Numbered from the stretch's first letter, positions 1 to 6,701 are shown. The stretch: 8,161 nt of DNA from MWDT01 sp035506315 (GCA_035506315.1 DATJPQ010000203.1:1-8161), one strand, 5' to 3'. The notes: generated by a model not told the origin, from the sequence alone. Program-made: numbers and translations.

Positions 1-60
1 ACCGAGGAACAGCAGGAGGCCGCCGGCGACAGCGCCCCGGCCGCCCCCGCCACGCCATAG
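1..60 (+). CDS. C-terminal tail of an upstream gene (partial)
   Basis: The first 20 codons are open in frame 1 and end in TAG at 58-60. They encode a Glu/Gln-rich then Ala/Pro-rich tail (TEEQQEAAGDSAPAAPATP). Nearly every third base is G or C, which fits coding sequence in this genome. Low-complexity Ala/Pro tails are common at the ends of many unrelated proteins, so the product cannot be named. The start lies outside the window. Because the fragment is short and GC-rich, it could be open by chance. Confidence 0.5.
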   Translation, partial: TEEQQEAAGDSAPAAPATP

Positions 61-96
61 CCTCCGCGACCCCCACGAGCTGACCTGCCTGCCCTG

Positions 97-202
97 GGAG
101 CGCGGACGCAGGCGCAGCCTCGTCCGCCTTCTCCGGTCGGATCAAAGGCGGACGATCGCCACACCTCCGGCGGGCAAGCCTGCGGGGGTACGTCCGCGCT
201 CC
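97..202. repeat. Nested inverted-repeat element with 12-bp terminal arms
   Basis: GGAGCGCGGACG at 97-108 is matched by a perfect inverted copy, CGTCCGCGCTCC, at 191-202. Inside these arms is a second perfect palindrome: TCGTCCGCCTT at 120-130 pairs with AAGGCGGACGA at 145-155. The unit would fold as a long arm with an internal hairpin, typical of small non-coding mobile repeats (MITE- or REP-like). There is no T-tract, so it is not an ordinary terminator for the gene ending at 60, although it could slow RNA decay or transcription. Elements with 'GGAGCGCGGACG' ends recall Verrucomicrobiota repeats; this is from memory and was not searched. Confidence 0.65.
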
Positions 203-217
203 AAGTTGAACTTACGA

Positions 218-336
218 GGCATGGGGCGAAGGAGCCATGCCAGCGACCTGCCTTCATCACACTACATCGGGCATCCGTGGTAGCACGGAGCTTTGGCCCG
301 TGCGCAGGCCCTCGGAACGCGGTCTGAAGCACCGCG
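218..336. repeat. Cluster of three short hairpins in the intergenic region
   Basis: Three perfect stem-loops follow one another. GGCATGG 218-224 pairs with CCATGCC 235-241. GCACGG 283-288 pairs with CCGTGC 298-303. CGCGGT 318-323 pairs with ACCGCG 331-336 around a CTGAAGC loop. No convincing ORF covers this stretch. The density of hairpins suggests decayed or nested copies of intergenic repeat families rather than a single regulatory RNA. The remaining 337-422 is AT-richer and probably holds the promoter of the hydrolase gene, but I see no clear -35/-10 pair there. Confidence 0.5.
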
Positions 337-422
337 CTACTCGCCGGGCGGTATCATTGGTGAGACGGCTTTGTTCGCACTGCCAGATTGTGTTGAGATA
401 GAGAATAGATCATCTCCAAGCC

Positions 423-1709
423 GTGGCAGATAAACTCCGTGGCAATTCGCTCGCACGCCTGTTGTTCCTCGGTTCGTTGGCATTCGCCCCCTTCGGGCTT
501 CAGGCGGCGCCCGCTTCCTTAGGACGCATCGCGGTCCGAACAGGAACGGACGGCCCGGAGTTTTCCGAAGTAGACTCCGGAAAAACCTTCACGCCCCGGG
601 GTGTGAACTGGGTTTTGCTGTCGGGCGCAGACAAACGGGCGGTCAATACGAGCTTCAGCGATCCGGCGTTCACCGATGCCCTGCCTGCCACGATGGAAAT
701 GTTCCGACAGTTGGCGGAACTCGGCTACAACGTGGTTCGTATCCGGCCAGATTCGGACGCCATTTCGCTTCACGACATTCACGCCCGGGGCCTCGATGCC
801 CGCTACGTTGGCAACCTGGTGACGTTTCTCGACCTGGCTCTTCGATATGGGATTCGCATTGAGCTAACGGGATATTGGATTCCGAAGAATTATTATTCGG
901 TCGTTCCCGCGCATGGTTGGGCTGCGCCTCAAGCCGGTGTGAAAGGAGCGAACCAAATCCTCATGGACTCCAATCTAGCCGCAGAGCACGGAGCGTATTT
1001 GGCGGACTTGCTCTTGGATATCAAAAGACGATCCCCTGGATCGTTATCCGCCATCTTTGCCCTCGATTTGTGGAATGAACTGTATTTCGACTCCCGGGAA
1101 AAACCGTTTTCAGCGTTGGGCGGACAATTCAAGCTGGAGCAAACCGGCAAGGTTTATGATCTGGGCAACGCCACAGCCCGCCAGCAGCTGGCAGACGATG
1201 CGACCGCTGCGTGGATTGGTGTGGTCATGAAGCCGATTCGGGCTGCCGCTCCCGGCATGCTCCTCACCTCAAGCGTTTTCTCTCCAGCGGAAGTGCATCG
1301 AAAGGGCTATACGGGTGTCTACCTCGGAGATTCCGCCAACGGTGATCCCAGATCTCCGCTGCGGCTGAAGGTGCTCGAAAGCACCATGCTCGATTTCCTG
1401 GAGATCCATCCTTATCCGCATCGTTTCAATCCGTCTATTGACGCCGATTTCGATTCGATGGAATGGAAAGAGCTGAAGAGAACCAAGCCTGTCCTGGTGG
1501 GCGAGTTCGGCGCTTATCGCGAAGACTTTCCGTCACTGCCCGAAGCGCTCGCTGGCATGGAATCGTTTTTGCACCAACTGCGTCTGAAGCGGGTCAACGG
1601 TTGGATCTTTTGGACGTGGAACACGACGTATACCGGCGCAGTGTATCCCCTATGGGGCCTCCATGATGGAGGTGGTTATCTTGCACGAGGCCTGGCATCG
1701 CAAAAGTGA
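423..1709 (+). CDS. Secreted clan GH-A (GH5-like) glycoside hydrolase
   Basis: This is a 428-residue protein with a GTG start. Residues 1-28 form a signal peptide (hydrophobic core LLFLGSLAFAPFG, then LQA|APAS), so the enzyme acts outside the cytoplasm. The body reads as a (beta/alpha)8 barrel of clan GH-A. An early strand FTPRGVNW (56-63) is followed by YNVVRIR (102-108). The WNE motif at 217-219 gives E219 as the probable acid/base. IHPYPH lies at 328-333. LVGEFG (358-363) gives E361 as the probable nucleophile. Aromatic residues W394, W397 and W399 near the end are placed to line the sugar site. The layout fits endo-beta-glucanase/mannanase-like GH5 enzymes, and the length is normal for one domain; no carbohydrate-binding module is seen. 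The exact substrate cannot be read. No good Shine-Dalgarno precedes the GTG; the start was chosen because it gives a complete signal peptide. It appears unrelated to the downstream secretion operon. Confidence 0.85.
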   Translation: MADKLRGNSLARLLFLGSLAFAPFGLQAAPASLGRIAVRTGTDGPEFSEVDSGKTFTPRGVNWVLLSGADKRAVNTSFSDPAFTDALPATMEMFRQLAELGYNVVRIRPDSDAISLHDIHARGLDARYVGNLVTFLDLALRYGIRIELTGYWIPKNYYSVVPAHGWAAPQAGVKGANQILMDSNLAAEHGAYLADLLLDIKRRSPGSLSAIFALDLWNELYFDSREKPFSALGGQFKLEQTGKVYDLGNATARQQLADDATAAWIGVVMKPIRAAAPGMLLTSSVFSPAEVHRKGYTGVYLGDSANGDPRSPLRLKVLESTMLDFLEIHPYPHRFNPSIDADFDSMEWKELKRTKPVLVGEFGAYREDFPSLPEALAGMESFLHQLRLKRVNGWIFWTWNTTYTGAVYPLWGLHDGGGYLARGLASQK

Positions 1710-1715
1710 TGACTC

Positions 1716-1890
1716 TCACCAGGGGATCAGACGCGCGAGATAATCGTCGTGATCCGGCATGATCCCAAGCCAATCTCCGGGCCCGTCTCGAAAAAGCCGC
1801 CGACCTTTTCGTTAAGCGTGGTATCCACGAACCCGTGGCGGGGAATTGTGCCGGTGGCGTGATCGGGGCAGCGGGGGTCGAACCGGACAT
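1716..1890 (-). pseudogene. Broken 3' end of an unrecognised minus-strand gene
   Basis: On the minus strand, one frame from about 1890 down to the A5 tract at 1791-1795 reads like a real protein: RFDPRCPDHATGTIPRHG, then VDTTLNEKVGGFF. Third positions are about 85 percent GC over its first 20 codons. After the run of five T's (minus strand), the frame looks better one register over. There it reads RDGPGDWLG, then PDHDDYLARLIPW, and stops with TGA at 1716-1718. Adding one T to the tract would join both parts into one ORF, so a single-base deletion is the simplest explanation. The fragment has no start codon: its 5' side ends at the AT-rich stretch before the secretion operon. I do not recognise the family. 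It is convergent with the hydrolase gene. A chance ORF remains possible. Confidence 0.45.
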
Positions 1891-1941
1891 AAAAGTAAAA
1901 TATAGTTGACGTTTTGAAATATATTCTCCTTTCTGCCCGAT
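1887..1941 (+). promoter_or_regulatory. AT-rich leader, probable promoter region of the secretion operon
   Basis: Base composition drops abruptly to AT-rich over about 1887-1930, between GC-rich blocks, directly in front of the first operon gene. It contains TTGACG at 1906-1911 and TATATT at 1920-1925. These are only 8 bases apart, so they are not a standard sigma-70 pair, and I cannot assign exact -35/-10 boxes. There is no Shine-Dalgarno before the ATG at 1942. CTCCTTTC at 1926-1933 would be a Shine-Dalgarno only on the opposite strand. The assignment rests on composition and position. Confidence 0.35.
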
Positions 1942-2640
1942 ATGGCCGAGGAGACATCGCATTCCCCTGAGCACACCGGCACCGGCGAACGCCCCACGCC
2001 GCGGCCGGGCGATCGTCCGCCGGGTTGGTCGCGCCACACGCCGGGCGCACTGGCCTTGAGCGAGCGGCAACGCGCCGATTTCTGGAAGGTCACCGCCCTC
2101 GCCGTCTGCCTCGGCGCGATGACGCTTTCCTGGCTCACCATCCGGGCCGGCCGCGCCACCGAGTTGATTCACGTCATGGACACGGCGGGCAATGTGACCA
2201 CCGGTCCGGTCGAGCCGCTCGCAAACAGCCGGGGATTTTTCAACACCACCGCCATCTACGCGACCAACGCCGCGATGCAGCGCTCGCCCGCCGGTTTCGA
2301 TCTGCGGGAACTCCTGCCGCTCTATTTCACCCCGCGCGTCGTCCAGAAACTCGAGGACGACCTGAAAAAGCAGGCCGCCGACATCAGGCGCCGCAATTTG
2401 CAGATCAAGCCGTTGATCGACGTGATCGGCGACCCGGTCGCCGCGGGCAATCATCGCATCGTCGAGGTGAAGGGCCGGCTCGTGGTGGCCGGCGCCTATG
2501 CCGGCCGCTCGTTCTACGACGAGCCGGACTACCGGCTCGTGTTCACCTTCGAGCGCAACCCGGACCTGGGCAAGGCCGGCGCGTACCCCTGGGTCTGTTC
2601 CGACGTGGGCATCAAGGTGACCAAGGAGACCCGGCGATGA
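1942..2640 (+). CDS. VirB8/TraE-like inner-membrane T4SS protein
   Basis: This 232-residue protein has a Pro-rich cytoplasmic N-terminus (1-45), one membrane helix at about 48-67 (FWKVTALAVCLGAMTLSWLT) and a periplasmic domain to the end. The periplasmic part has the order expected of the VirB8/TraE NTF2-like fold. A helical stretch (PRVVQKLEDDLKKQAADIRRRN, about 131-152) resembles the TraE pattern of a helix ending in lysine/arginine and asparagine. Strands follow with VEVKGRLVVAGAY (about 175-187) and YRLVFTFER (about 197-205). VirB8 proteins dimerise and help assemble the secretion channel at the inner membrane. Gene order supports the call: VirB9- and VirB10-like genes follow at once, as traE-traK-traB do in F. 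It overlaps the next gene by ATGA. TTG codons at 1906 and 1915 are possible earlier starts, but ATG 1942 is preferred. The call is from fold pattern and context, not from a database match. Confidence 0.62.
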   Translation: MAEETSHSPEHTGTGERPTPRPGDRPPGWSRHTPGALALSERQRADFWKVTALAVCLGAMTLSWLTIRAGRATELIHVMDTAGNVTTGPVEPLANSRGFFNTTAIYATNAAMQRSPAGFDLRELLPLYFTPRVVQKLEDDLKKQAADIRRRNLQIKPLIDVIGDPVAAGNHRIVEVKGRLVVAGAYAGRSFYDEPDYRLVFTFERNPDLGKAGAYPWVCSDVGIKVTKETRR

Positions 2641-3827
2641 AACGATTTCGGGGCTGGTGGATGATAATGATGCCGATCCTCCCCGTTGGGGCCGGGCGCA
2701 GCGCGGCGCAGGAATCGCCGGCGCTGGCGGCCCCGGCGGGGAGCGGCGTCATCCAGGTGGTCGCACTCGACGCCACCAGGCCGCTGTTCGTACCCACCCA
2801 TCCACGGGTGACGACCACCATCCGGTTTCCAGGTGAGATTGGCGTGTCCGATGGGCAGGGATTCACCGAGGATCCCACGAAGGAAATCACGGCCGGCAAC
2901 GGCCGGCTGACCAGCGAATACCACATCCAATGGACGCAGGGGGACGCGTATTTTACGGTCGTCCCGCTGGCGGGCGCCGGCACTCGCAACCTGAACGTGC
3001 CCTACCAGGGGAACACCTACGTCCTCTATTTCTACCCCGTTGAAAAACAGTTTCAGGCCGTGGCCTTGCTCAACCTGATCGAGGGGGAGGCAGGACCGAT
3101 GCGTGGGATGAAGGGCCCCGGGACCGGTCCATCGGGTGCCGGCGAGGCCACGGCCGTCAATTCATCTGCAGTCAAGCGGCTCACCACGTTGCCGGCCCCG
3201 CCCTACGTGCCCGTGACTCCCGCCCGACTGCTTGGTTTTATGGATCGGCTCAAACTGATCCACGCGACACCGCCCGGCCCCGAGCTGGCCGGACTGGCGC
3301 AAGCCATGGACGTTGAAGTGGCGCTCTCCCACGCCGAGCTCGATGCCCGACCCCCGGCCGATCCACGTTCGGCACCGGATTTGGTCGGCATCGCCGGCGT
3401 CATCCCGGGAGGGGTGACCGACAACGGGCTGTTCCAGTGCGTCCTGCTCCGGGCGGTGCGCGACAACAAACTGAACTGCATCGGATTCATCCTGCTTTTG
3501 CGCAACCTTACGGGTCAGGCGATCGCCTTCGACGTGGCGAGCTTTGCCGCCCGCAGCGGGGCCGCGAATCTCGGACAGATCCTCTCGGATGCGCCGGCGA
3601 TCCTCGCGCCGCAGGAGGAGAAGGAGGCTTATTTCATCGTGCAGCTCGAACGCTCGAATCCGATGCGCGCGGGCAACACCTGGAAGATCACGGTGGACCT
3701 GTTGAGTCCGCGGCTCAATCCCGGGGCGGCCATCGCGCGCCGCTATGCGCAGGACAAGGCGCAAGCGGACGCCAAAGCCGTCGCAGCGCCCTCGGGTACG
3801 GCGCAAACCAAGGAAGGCAAACGATGA
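2637..3827 (+). CDS. VirB9/TraK-like periplasmic T4SS core protein
   Basis: The 396-residue protein starts at the ATG inside the ATGA shared with the upstream stop, with a good Shine-Dalgarno (AAGGAG, 2623-2628) 8 bases before it. Residues 1-24 are a signal peptide. The N-terminal domain has the VirB9/TraK signature: VTTTIRFPGEIGV (58-70), a strand reading DAYFTVVPLAG (103-113), then RNLNVPYQGNTYVLYFYP (117-134). After a variable linker, a second beta domain contains GFILLLRNLTGQAIAFDVAS (283-302), then FAAR, and later EAYFIVQLE (330-338). This resembles the C-terminal VirB9 domain that joins the outer-membrane core complex with VirB10 and the VirB7/TraV lipoprotein. The last 30 residues are Ala/Lys/Gln-rich and probably disordered. 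The same frame stays open upstream to 2025, but that part overlaps the VirB8-like gene and lacks protein-like composition. Confidence 0.65.
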   Translation: MKRFRGWWMIMMPILPVGAGRSAAQESPALAAPAGSGVIQVVALDATRPLFVPTHPRVTTTIRFPGEIGVSDGQGFTEDPTKEITAGNGRLTSEYHIQWTQGDAYFTVVPLAGAGTRNLNVPYQGNTYVLYFYPVEKQFQAVALLNLIEGEAGPMRGMKGPGTGPSGAGEATAVNSSAVKRLTTLPAPPYVPVTPARLLGFMDRLKLIHATPPGPELAGLAQAMDVEVALSHAELDARPPADPRSAPDLVGIAGVIPGGVTDNGLFQCVLLRAVRDNKLNCIGFILLLRNLTGQAIAFDVASFAARSGAANLGQILSDAPAILAPQEEKEAYFIVQLERSNPMRAGNTWKITVDLLSPRLNPGAAIARRYAQDKAQADAKAVAAPSGTAQTKEGKR

Positions 3828-5080
3828 AAAATTTTTTCAAAACCAAGGCCGGCCTTTTTACCGTAGGTTTGTTTGTCTGCATGATGGTGTTCGCCTTCTA
3901 CCGGGTGAACCAACGGCATCAGGCCCACGAAACGACGGCGGTACCCGAACCCGGAAAACCCCAGTCGAAGGAGGCCGCCAACGCGCCCGGCGGCCCGCCC
4001 AAGCCGGAAGGTACGGTGGTCGAGCGCGGCCGGCAGCAAATGCAGGAGGCGGCCTACCTCGGCAATTACCGGCAGAATGCCGGCCAGTCGCGTCAGGAAC
4101 AGGATCAAAACGGGAATACGCGAATCCGCCGCGCCACCGCGGCCAAACCTCACGAGGCGGGCACGGAAACCGTGCAGACTGCGCTCCCGCCGGTCGCGAG
4201 CGAGCCAGCGGCACCCCCGCCGAACTTTACGCTGCGTTTGCAGGGGCGCCCCGCCGCCCCCACCCATACCAGCCGCAAAACCGTTCCCTCCACCCAAGAT
4301 CACGCCGAACCGACGGTCGCTGCCACGTCCGCGACCAATGCATCACAACCTGCGGCCACAGCGCCATCGGTGGGACCGACGACCAACCCTGCCCCGGCCA
4401 CTCCACCCTACTCCGGCAAACCGGCCCGTTTCCTGCCTTTTGGTCATCCCATCAAATGCGAGTTGGTGTTCACGATCGACTCGACGATGGAGGCCACGCC
4501 GCTGATCGGATTGGTGACTGCCCCGGTCTACAACAACGGTCAGTTGATCATCCCGGCCGGCGCCGAACTGCACGGCACGGCCCGTCCGGATCGGATGCGC
4601 GATCGCCTGTATTCCAGCCCGGAGTGGGTGCTGATCTTTCCACGCGAGGGCAGCAAACCCAATGGCCGCCAGCTCAATGTGCGCGGACTGGCGCTCGATC
4701 GCGCGCAGCCAGACGACAACGGGCTCACCTGGGGCATCACCGACGGCTCCTACGGATTGCAGGGCGACGTGATCCACTCTGCGGGCAACGAGGAGCTGCA
4801 GCGATTCGCCGCCACCACGCTCGAGGCCGTTGCCGCGGGCCTGCAAACCACCCATGCCAACGCCTACGGTGGTCAAATGGTGGATACCACGCCGCGTAAC
4901 GCCCTGCTCCAGGGCGCTGGCGCCGATATGGCCCTGGTCAAGGACAAGCTTCGCGCCGAGATCGAGCGCAACGGGGTGTTCATCCGCGTGCCCGCCGGCA
5001 AACAGTTTTATTTCTATCCGCAACAGATCATCGACCCCGATCTGGCGGACATTTCCTCCAACATCGCATCCGTCCAATGA
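3824..5080 (+). CDS. virB10: VirB10/TraB/TrbI-like T4SS envelope-spanning protein
   Basis: The 418-residue protein starts at an ATGA overlap with a strong Shine-Dalgarno (AAGGAAGG, 3810-3817). It has the full VirB10 layout. A short cytoplasmic N-terminus is followed by one membrane helix at about 9-27 (AGLFTVGLFVCMMVFAFY). A long Pro/Ala/Thr/Gln-rich periplasmic stretch (about 35-200) comes next, then a C-terminal beta domain. In that domain, IKCELVFTIDSTMEATPLIG (210-229) precedes VTAPVYNNGQLIIPAGAEL (231-249), the usual 'may be set by x, stored as safe, large' loop-strand pattern of VirB10. GVFIRVPAGKQFYFYPQQII (384-403) matches the conserved closing strand with its PAG turn. VirB10 spans both membranes and couples ATPase energy to channel opening. 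The C-terminus is shorter than in F TraB. It overlaps the next gene by ATGA. Confidence 0.8.
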   Translation: MKNFFKTKAGLFTVGLFVCMMVFAFYRVNQRHQAHETTAVPEPGKPQSKEAANAPGGPPKPEGTVVERGRQQMQEAAYLGNYRQNAGQSRQEQDQNGNTRIRRATAAKPHEAGTETVQTALPPVASEPAAPPPNFTLRLQGRPAAPTHTSRKTVPSTQDHAEPTVAATSATNASQPAATAPSVGPTTNPAPATPPYSGKPARFLPFGHPIKCELVFTIDSTMEATPLIGLVTAPVYNNGQLIIPAGAELHGTARPDRMRDRLYSSPEWVLIFPREGSKPNGRQLNVRGLALDRAQPDDNGLTWGITDGSYGLQGDVIHSAGNEELQRFAATTLEAVAAGLQTTHANAYGGQMVDTTPRNALLQGAGADMALVKDKLRAEIERNGVFIRVPAGKQFYFYPQQIIDPDLADISSNIASVQ

Positions 5081-5349
5081 ATCCAAACTCAGCCAGAAAA
5101 GATCAGAATTACGTCGGATATGGCGCGTACTACGAAGGCCGGCGCCTCGGCACGGTCACGGACGACCGCCTGCGTCCGGCCGGTGGTCGAACGACGTCGC
5201 GGCGCGTCGTCACGCTCGACAACGGGATGGCGCTGCTGGACCCGACCTCGGCGGCGGCCGCGGCAGAAGGCTTCATCCTGCGCTCTCCGTCTGAGGAAGA
5301 ACGCGAAATAGTTCACGCAGATCATTCCTGCCTGGTCCGATTCTCCTGA
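5077..5349 (+). CDS. Small unrecognised T4SS-operon protein, probably frameshifted
   Basis: The 90-codon ORF starts at an ATGA overlap with the virB10-like stop; no Shine-Dalgarno is visible, so it probably relies on translational coupling. It has no signal peptide or membrane helix. It contains DNYVGYGAYYEGRRLG-like aromatic/glycine sequence (about 11-25), VVTLDNGMALLDP (44-56), an Ala run (59-63) and EGFILRS (64-70). From about residue 71 its codons lose the high GC3 seen earlier. Downstream, the frame one base back is open from 5295 to a TGA at 5421-5423. It has GC3 of 17/20 over 5343-5402, reads LLIGLPPGTIDTTLETP, and ends in the same ATGA arrangement with the next gene. It has no start codon of its own. 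The true product is therefore probably about 115 residues, with a -1 type shift between 5295 and 5349. No classical slippery heptamer is present, so a mutation or read error is more likely than programmed shifting. The function is unknown. Confidence 0.6.
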   Translation: MNPNSARKDQNYVGYGAYYEGRRLGTVTDDRLRPAGGRTTSRRVVTLDNGMALLDPTSAAAAAEGFILRSPSEEEREIVHADHSCLVRFS

Positions 5350-5419
5350 TCGGCCTGCCTCCGGGCACGATCGACACCACACTCGAAACGCCGAGGCCGT
5401 CGCCCCGGCATTCAACGTC

Positions 5420-6100
5420 ATGAAAAAATTCCTGCACCTCCTTGCCGCAGCCGTCCTGTTGGCCGGCTGCGCGACCTCGAACCCGTCGGCCCGCTCTGGC
5501 GGGCCGTATGTGAAGCCCGGACTCATCATGGTCACCCCCGACCAGGCTGCGAACTACGGCCTCGCCGGACGTCCGGCGGAGGCGACCCCACCGGCGGGCG
5601 TGCCACCGCTCGCTACGTCGGCGGTACTGGCCGCGCCCGGGGTGCGCGTTTATACTTTCGGAAGGATGCAGGATGCCGCCGACCAGGATCTCCTGCATGA
5701 AACCCATGTCGCCTACCGCCGCGAGACGGCGCCGCGCTGGCAGATGCAGGCGCCGGCCGATCAGCAGATTCTTGTCGGCCCGCGCATCACCGACAGCCGG
5801 CAGGATTTCGCCCCGATCAAGGACCGCGAAGTGGAGGCCTACCTGGCCGAACAGCATGCCCGGCAACAAGAGGACCGAAAGGCGATCGAACTGCTCTTCA
5901 AAGGACTCGACACCCTGACCAAACAGCAGGTCCAGCAGATGAAGATGCTCGGCGCGCTGGCGAAGGTCCAACAAGACGCCGCAAAAGAATCTAACAAAGA
6001 TATTACCCGGAGCATCGGCGACCGGGAAGGCGACAAGACCAAGCCGGCCGGCGAGGATGCCCACGGACAGGAGGACAAGGATGGCGGACCACAATCATGA
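5420..6100 (+). CDS. Lipoprotein in the TraV/VirB7 position of the operon
   Basis: The 226-residue protein begins with a lipoprotein signal peptide: MKKF, a hydrophobic core, and the lipobox LAGC with C17 as the lipidated cysteine. Ala follows at +2, so outer-membrane sorting is expected. A Pro/Ala-rich segment (about 50-75) precedes a conserved-looking block VRVYTFGRMQDAADQDLLHE (76-95), then HVAYRRETAPRW (96-107). A helical, probably coiled-coil region follows (about 135-198, REVEAYLAEQHARQQEDR onward), then a charged Gly/Asp/Lys tail. In F-like systems a TraV/VirB7 lipoprotein forms the outer-membrane ring with VirB9 and VirB10, and this gene sits where traV is expected. It is larger than VirB7, and I see no firm TraV motif, so the family assignment is inference. 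No Shine-Dalgarno is visible. The TGA of the shifted upstream frame (5421-5423) overlaps its ATG. Confidence 0.72.
   Translation: MKKFLHLLAAAVLLAGCATSNPSARSGGPYVKPGLIMVTPDQAANYGLAGRPAEATPPAGVPPLATSAVLAAPGVRVYTFGRMQDAADQDLLHETHVAYRRETAPRWQMQAPADQQILVGPRITDSRQDFAPIKDREVEAYLAEQHARQQEDRKAIELLFKGLDTLTKQQVQQMKMLGALAKVQQDAAKESNKDITRSIGDREGDKTKPAGEDAHGQEDKDGGPQS
6069..6074 (+). promoter_or_regulatory. Strong Shine-Dalgarno deciding the 6081 start
   Basis: AGGAGG lies 6 bases before the ATG at 6081, inside the 3' end of the lipoprotein gene. It is the best ribosome site in the operon. It favours 6081 over ATG 6057 (no site) and over ATG 6097, which shares an ATGA with the lipoprotein stop but opens only a 20-codon frame. 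Confidence 0.7.
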
Positions 6101-6701
6101 GTTATCAACCACCCGTCGGCCTTGTACTGAGCGCGACGATTTACGGCCGAACTCCGTGAACGCGCCACTCGCCACCGCCCCACTGACCATACTTGTCACC
6201 ACTGACCACCGGGAAGCGAGGATGGAGCACGACGGGCGGCCGGTCGGCACCGTCTTCACCAGCATTGCGCAGGGCAATTATTATCTCGATGCGCAAACGG
6301 TGGTGCATTGGTTCTTGTACGGCGCGGCGCTGCACGCGCTCAACCCGGTGGAGATGACCGCAACCGAATTCGCGTCGGTAAAGCTGGCGACGTACAAATT
6401 GCTGGAGGAGGCGGCCCGATCGGCCGCACGGTGTCATCTCACCGCCCCTAAGTACGCCGTCTTTTTCATGGAGGCGGCATTACGCGGGCAGTTGCCCAAC
6501 TACGAACGGGCCCTGGCGTCATTGGCCGCGGACTATCGCTATGGCATCGCCGAGGCTGCCAACCGGCTCAATCCGCGCCTGACGGAGTGGTGCTGGGTGA
6601 TCGAAGCGGCCCAGACCGAAGTGCAGCAGGCCGGTTTGCGTCCGCGCAGCCCGACATCGAAGCCGGGCAATGCGGGTGCACGCTCGGACGCTTCCTTGTA
6701 G
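6081..6701 (+). CDS. Unrecognised 206-residue soluble protein at the end of the T4SS operon
   Basis: I do not recognise this family. The protein starts inside the lipoprotein gene (20-base overlap) after AGGAGG. It has no signal peptide or clear membrane helix, so it is probably cytoplasmic. Residues 1-32 are polar and look disordered. A possible compact domain then runs from about 33 to 185, beginning PLTILVTTD (34-42). Predicted helices include YYLDAQTVVHWFLYGAALHA (67-86), then residues 97-135 and 140-185, with a Trp/Cys cluster TEWCWVIEAA (168-177). The mostly helical fold with aromatic residues could be a partner or chaperone of the secretion machinery, but nothing shows that directly. 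The last residues (GNAGARSDASL) are low complexity. The TAG stop is formed by the left end of the repeat element that starts at 6698, so the native C-terminus may have been replaced. Confidence 0.72.
   Translation: MADHNHELSTTRRPCTERDDLRPNSVNAPLATAPLTILVTTDHREARMEHDGRPVGTVFTSIAQGNYYLDAQTVVHWFLYGAALHALNPVEMTATEFASVKLATYKLLEEAARSAARCHLTAPKYAVFFMEAALRGQLPNYERALASLAADYRYGIAEAANRLNPRLTEWCWVIEAAQTEVQQAGLRPRSPTSKPGNAGARSDASL

Noticed and set aside
1594..2454. 286-residue minus-strand ORF
   Set aside because: It crosses the hydrolase end, the AT-rich gap and the VirB8-like gene with no coherent composition. Only 1716-1890 looks coding-like, and in other frames.
2025..2636. Upstream extension of the VirB9-like frame (a 600-residue reading)
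   Set aside because: It overlaps the VirB8-like gene and is Arg/Gly/Ala-rich out-of-frame translation. The ATG at 2637 has a Shine-Dalgarno and a signal peptide.
3437..3823. Upstream extension of the VirB10-like frame
   Set aside because: It lies over the VirB9-like coding region and has shadow-like composition. ATG 3824 has AAGGAAGG and begins the expected cytoplasmic tail and TM helix.
5295..5349. Programmed -1 frameshift site
   Set aside because: No X XXY YYZ heptamer or clear downstream stimulatory structure was found; a plain indel is simpler.
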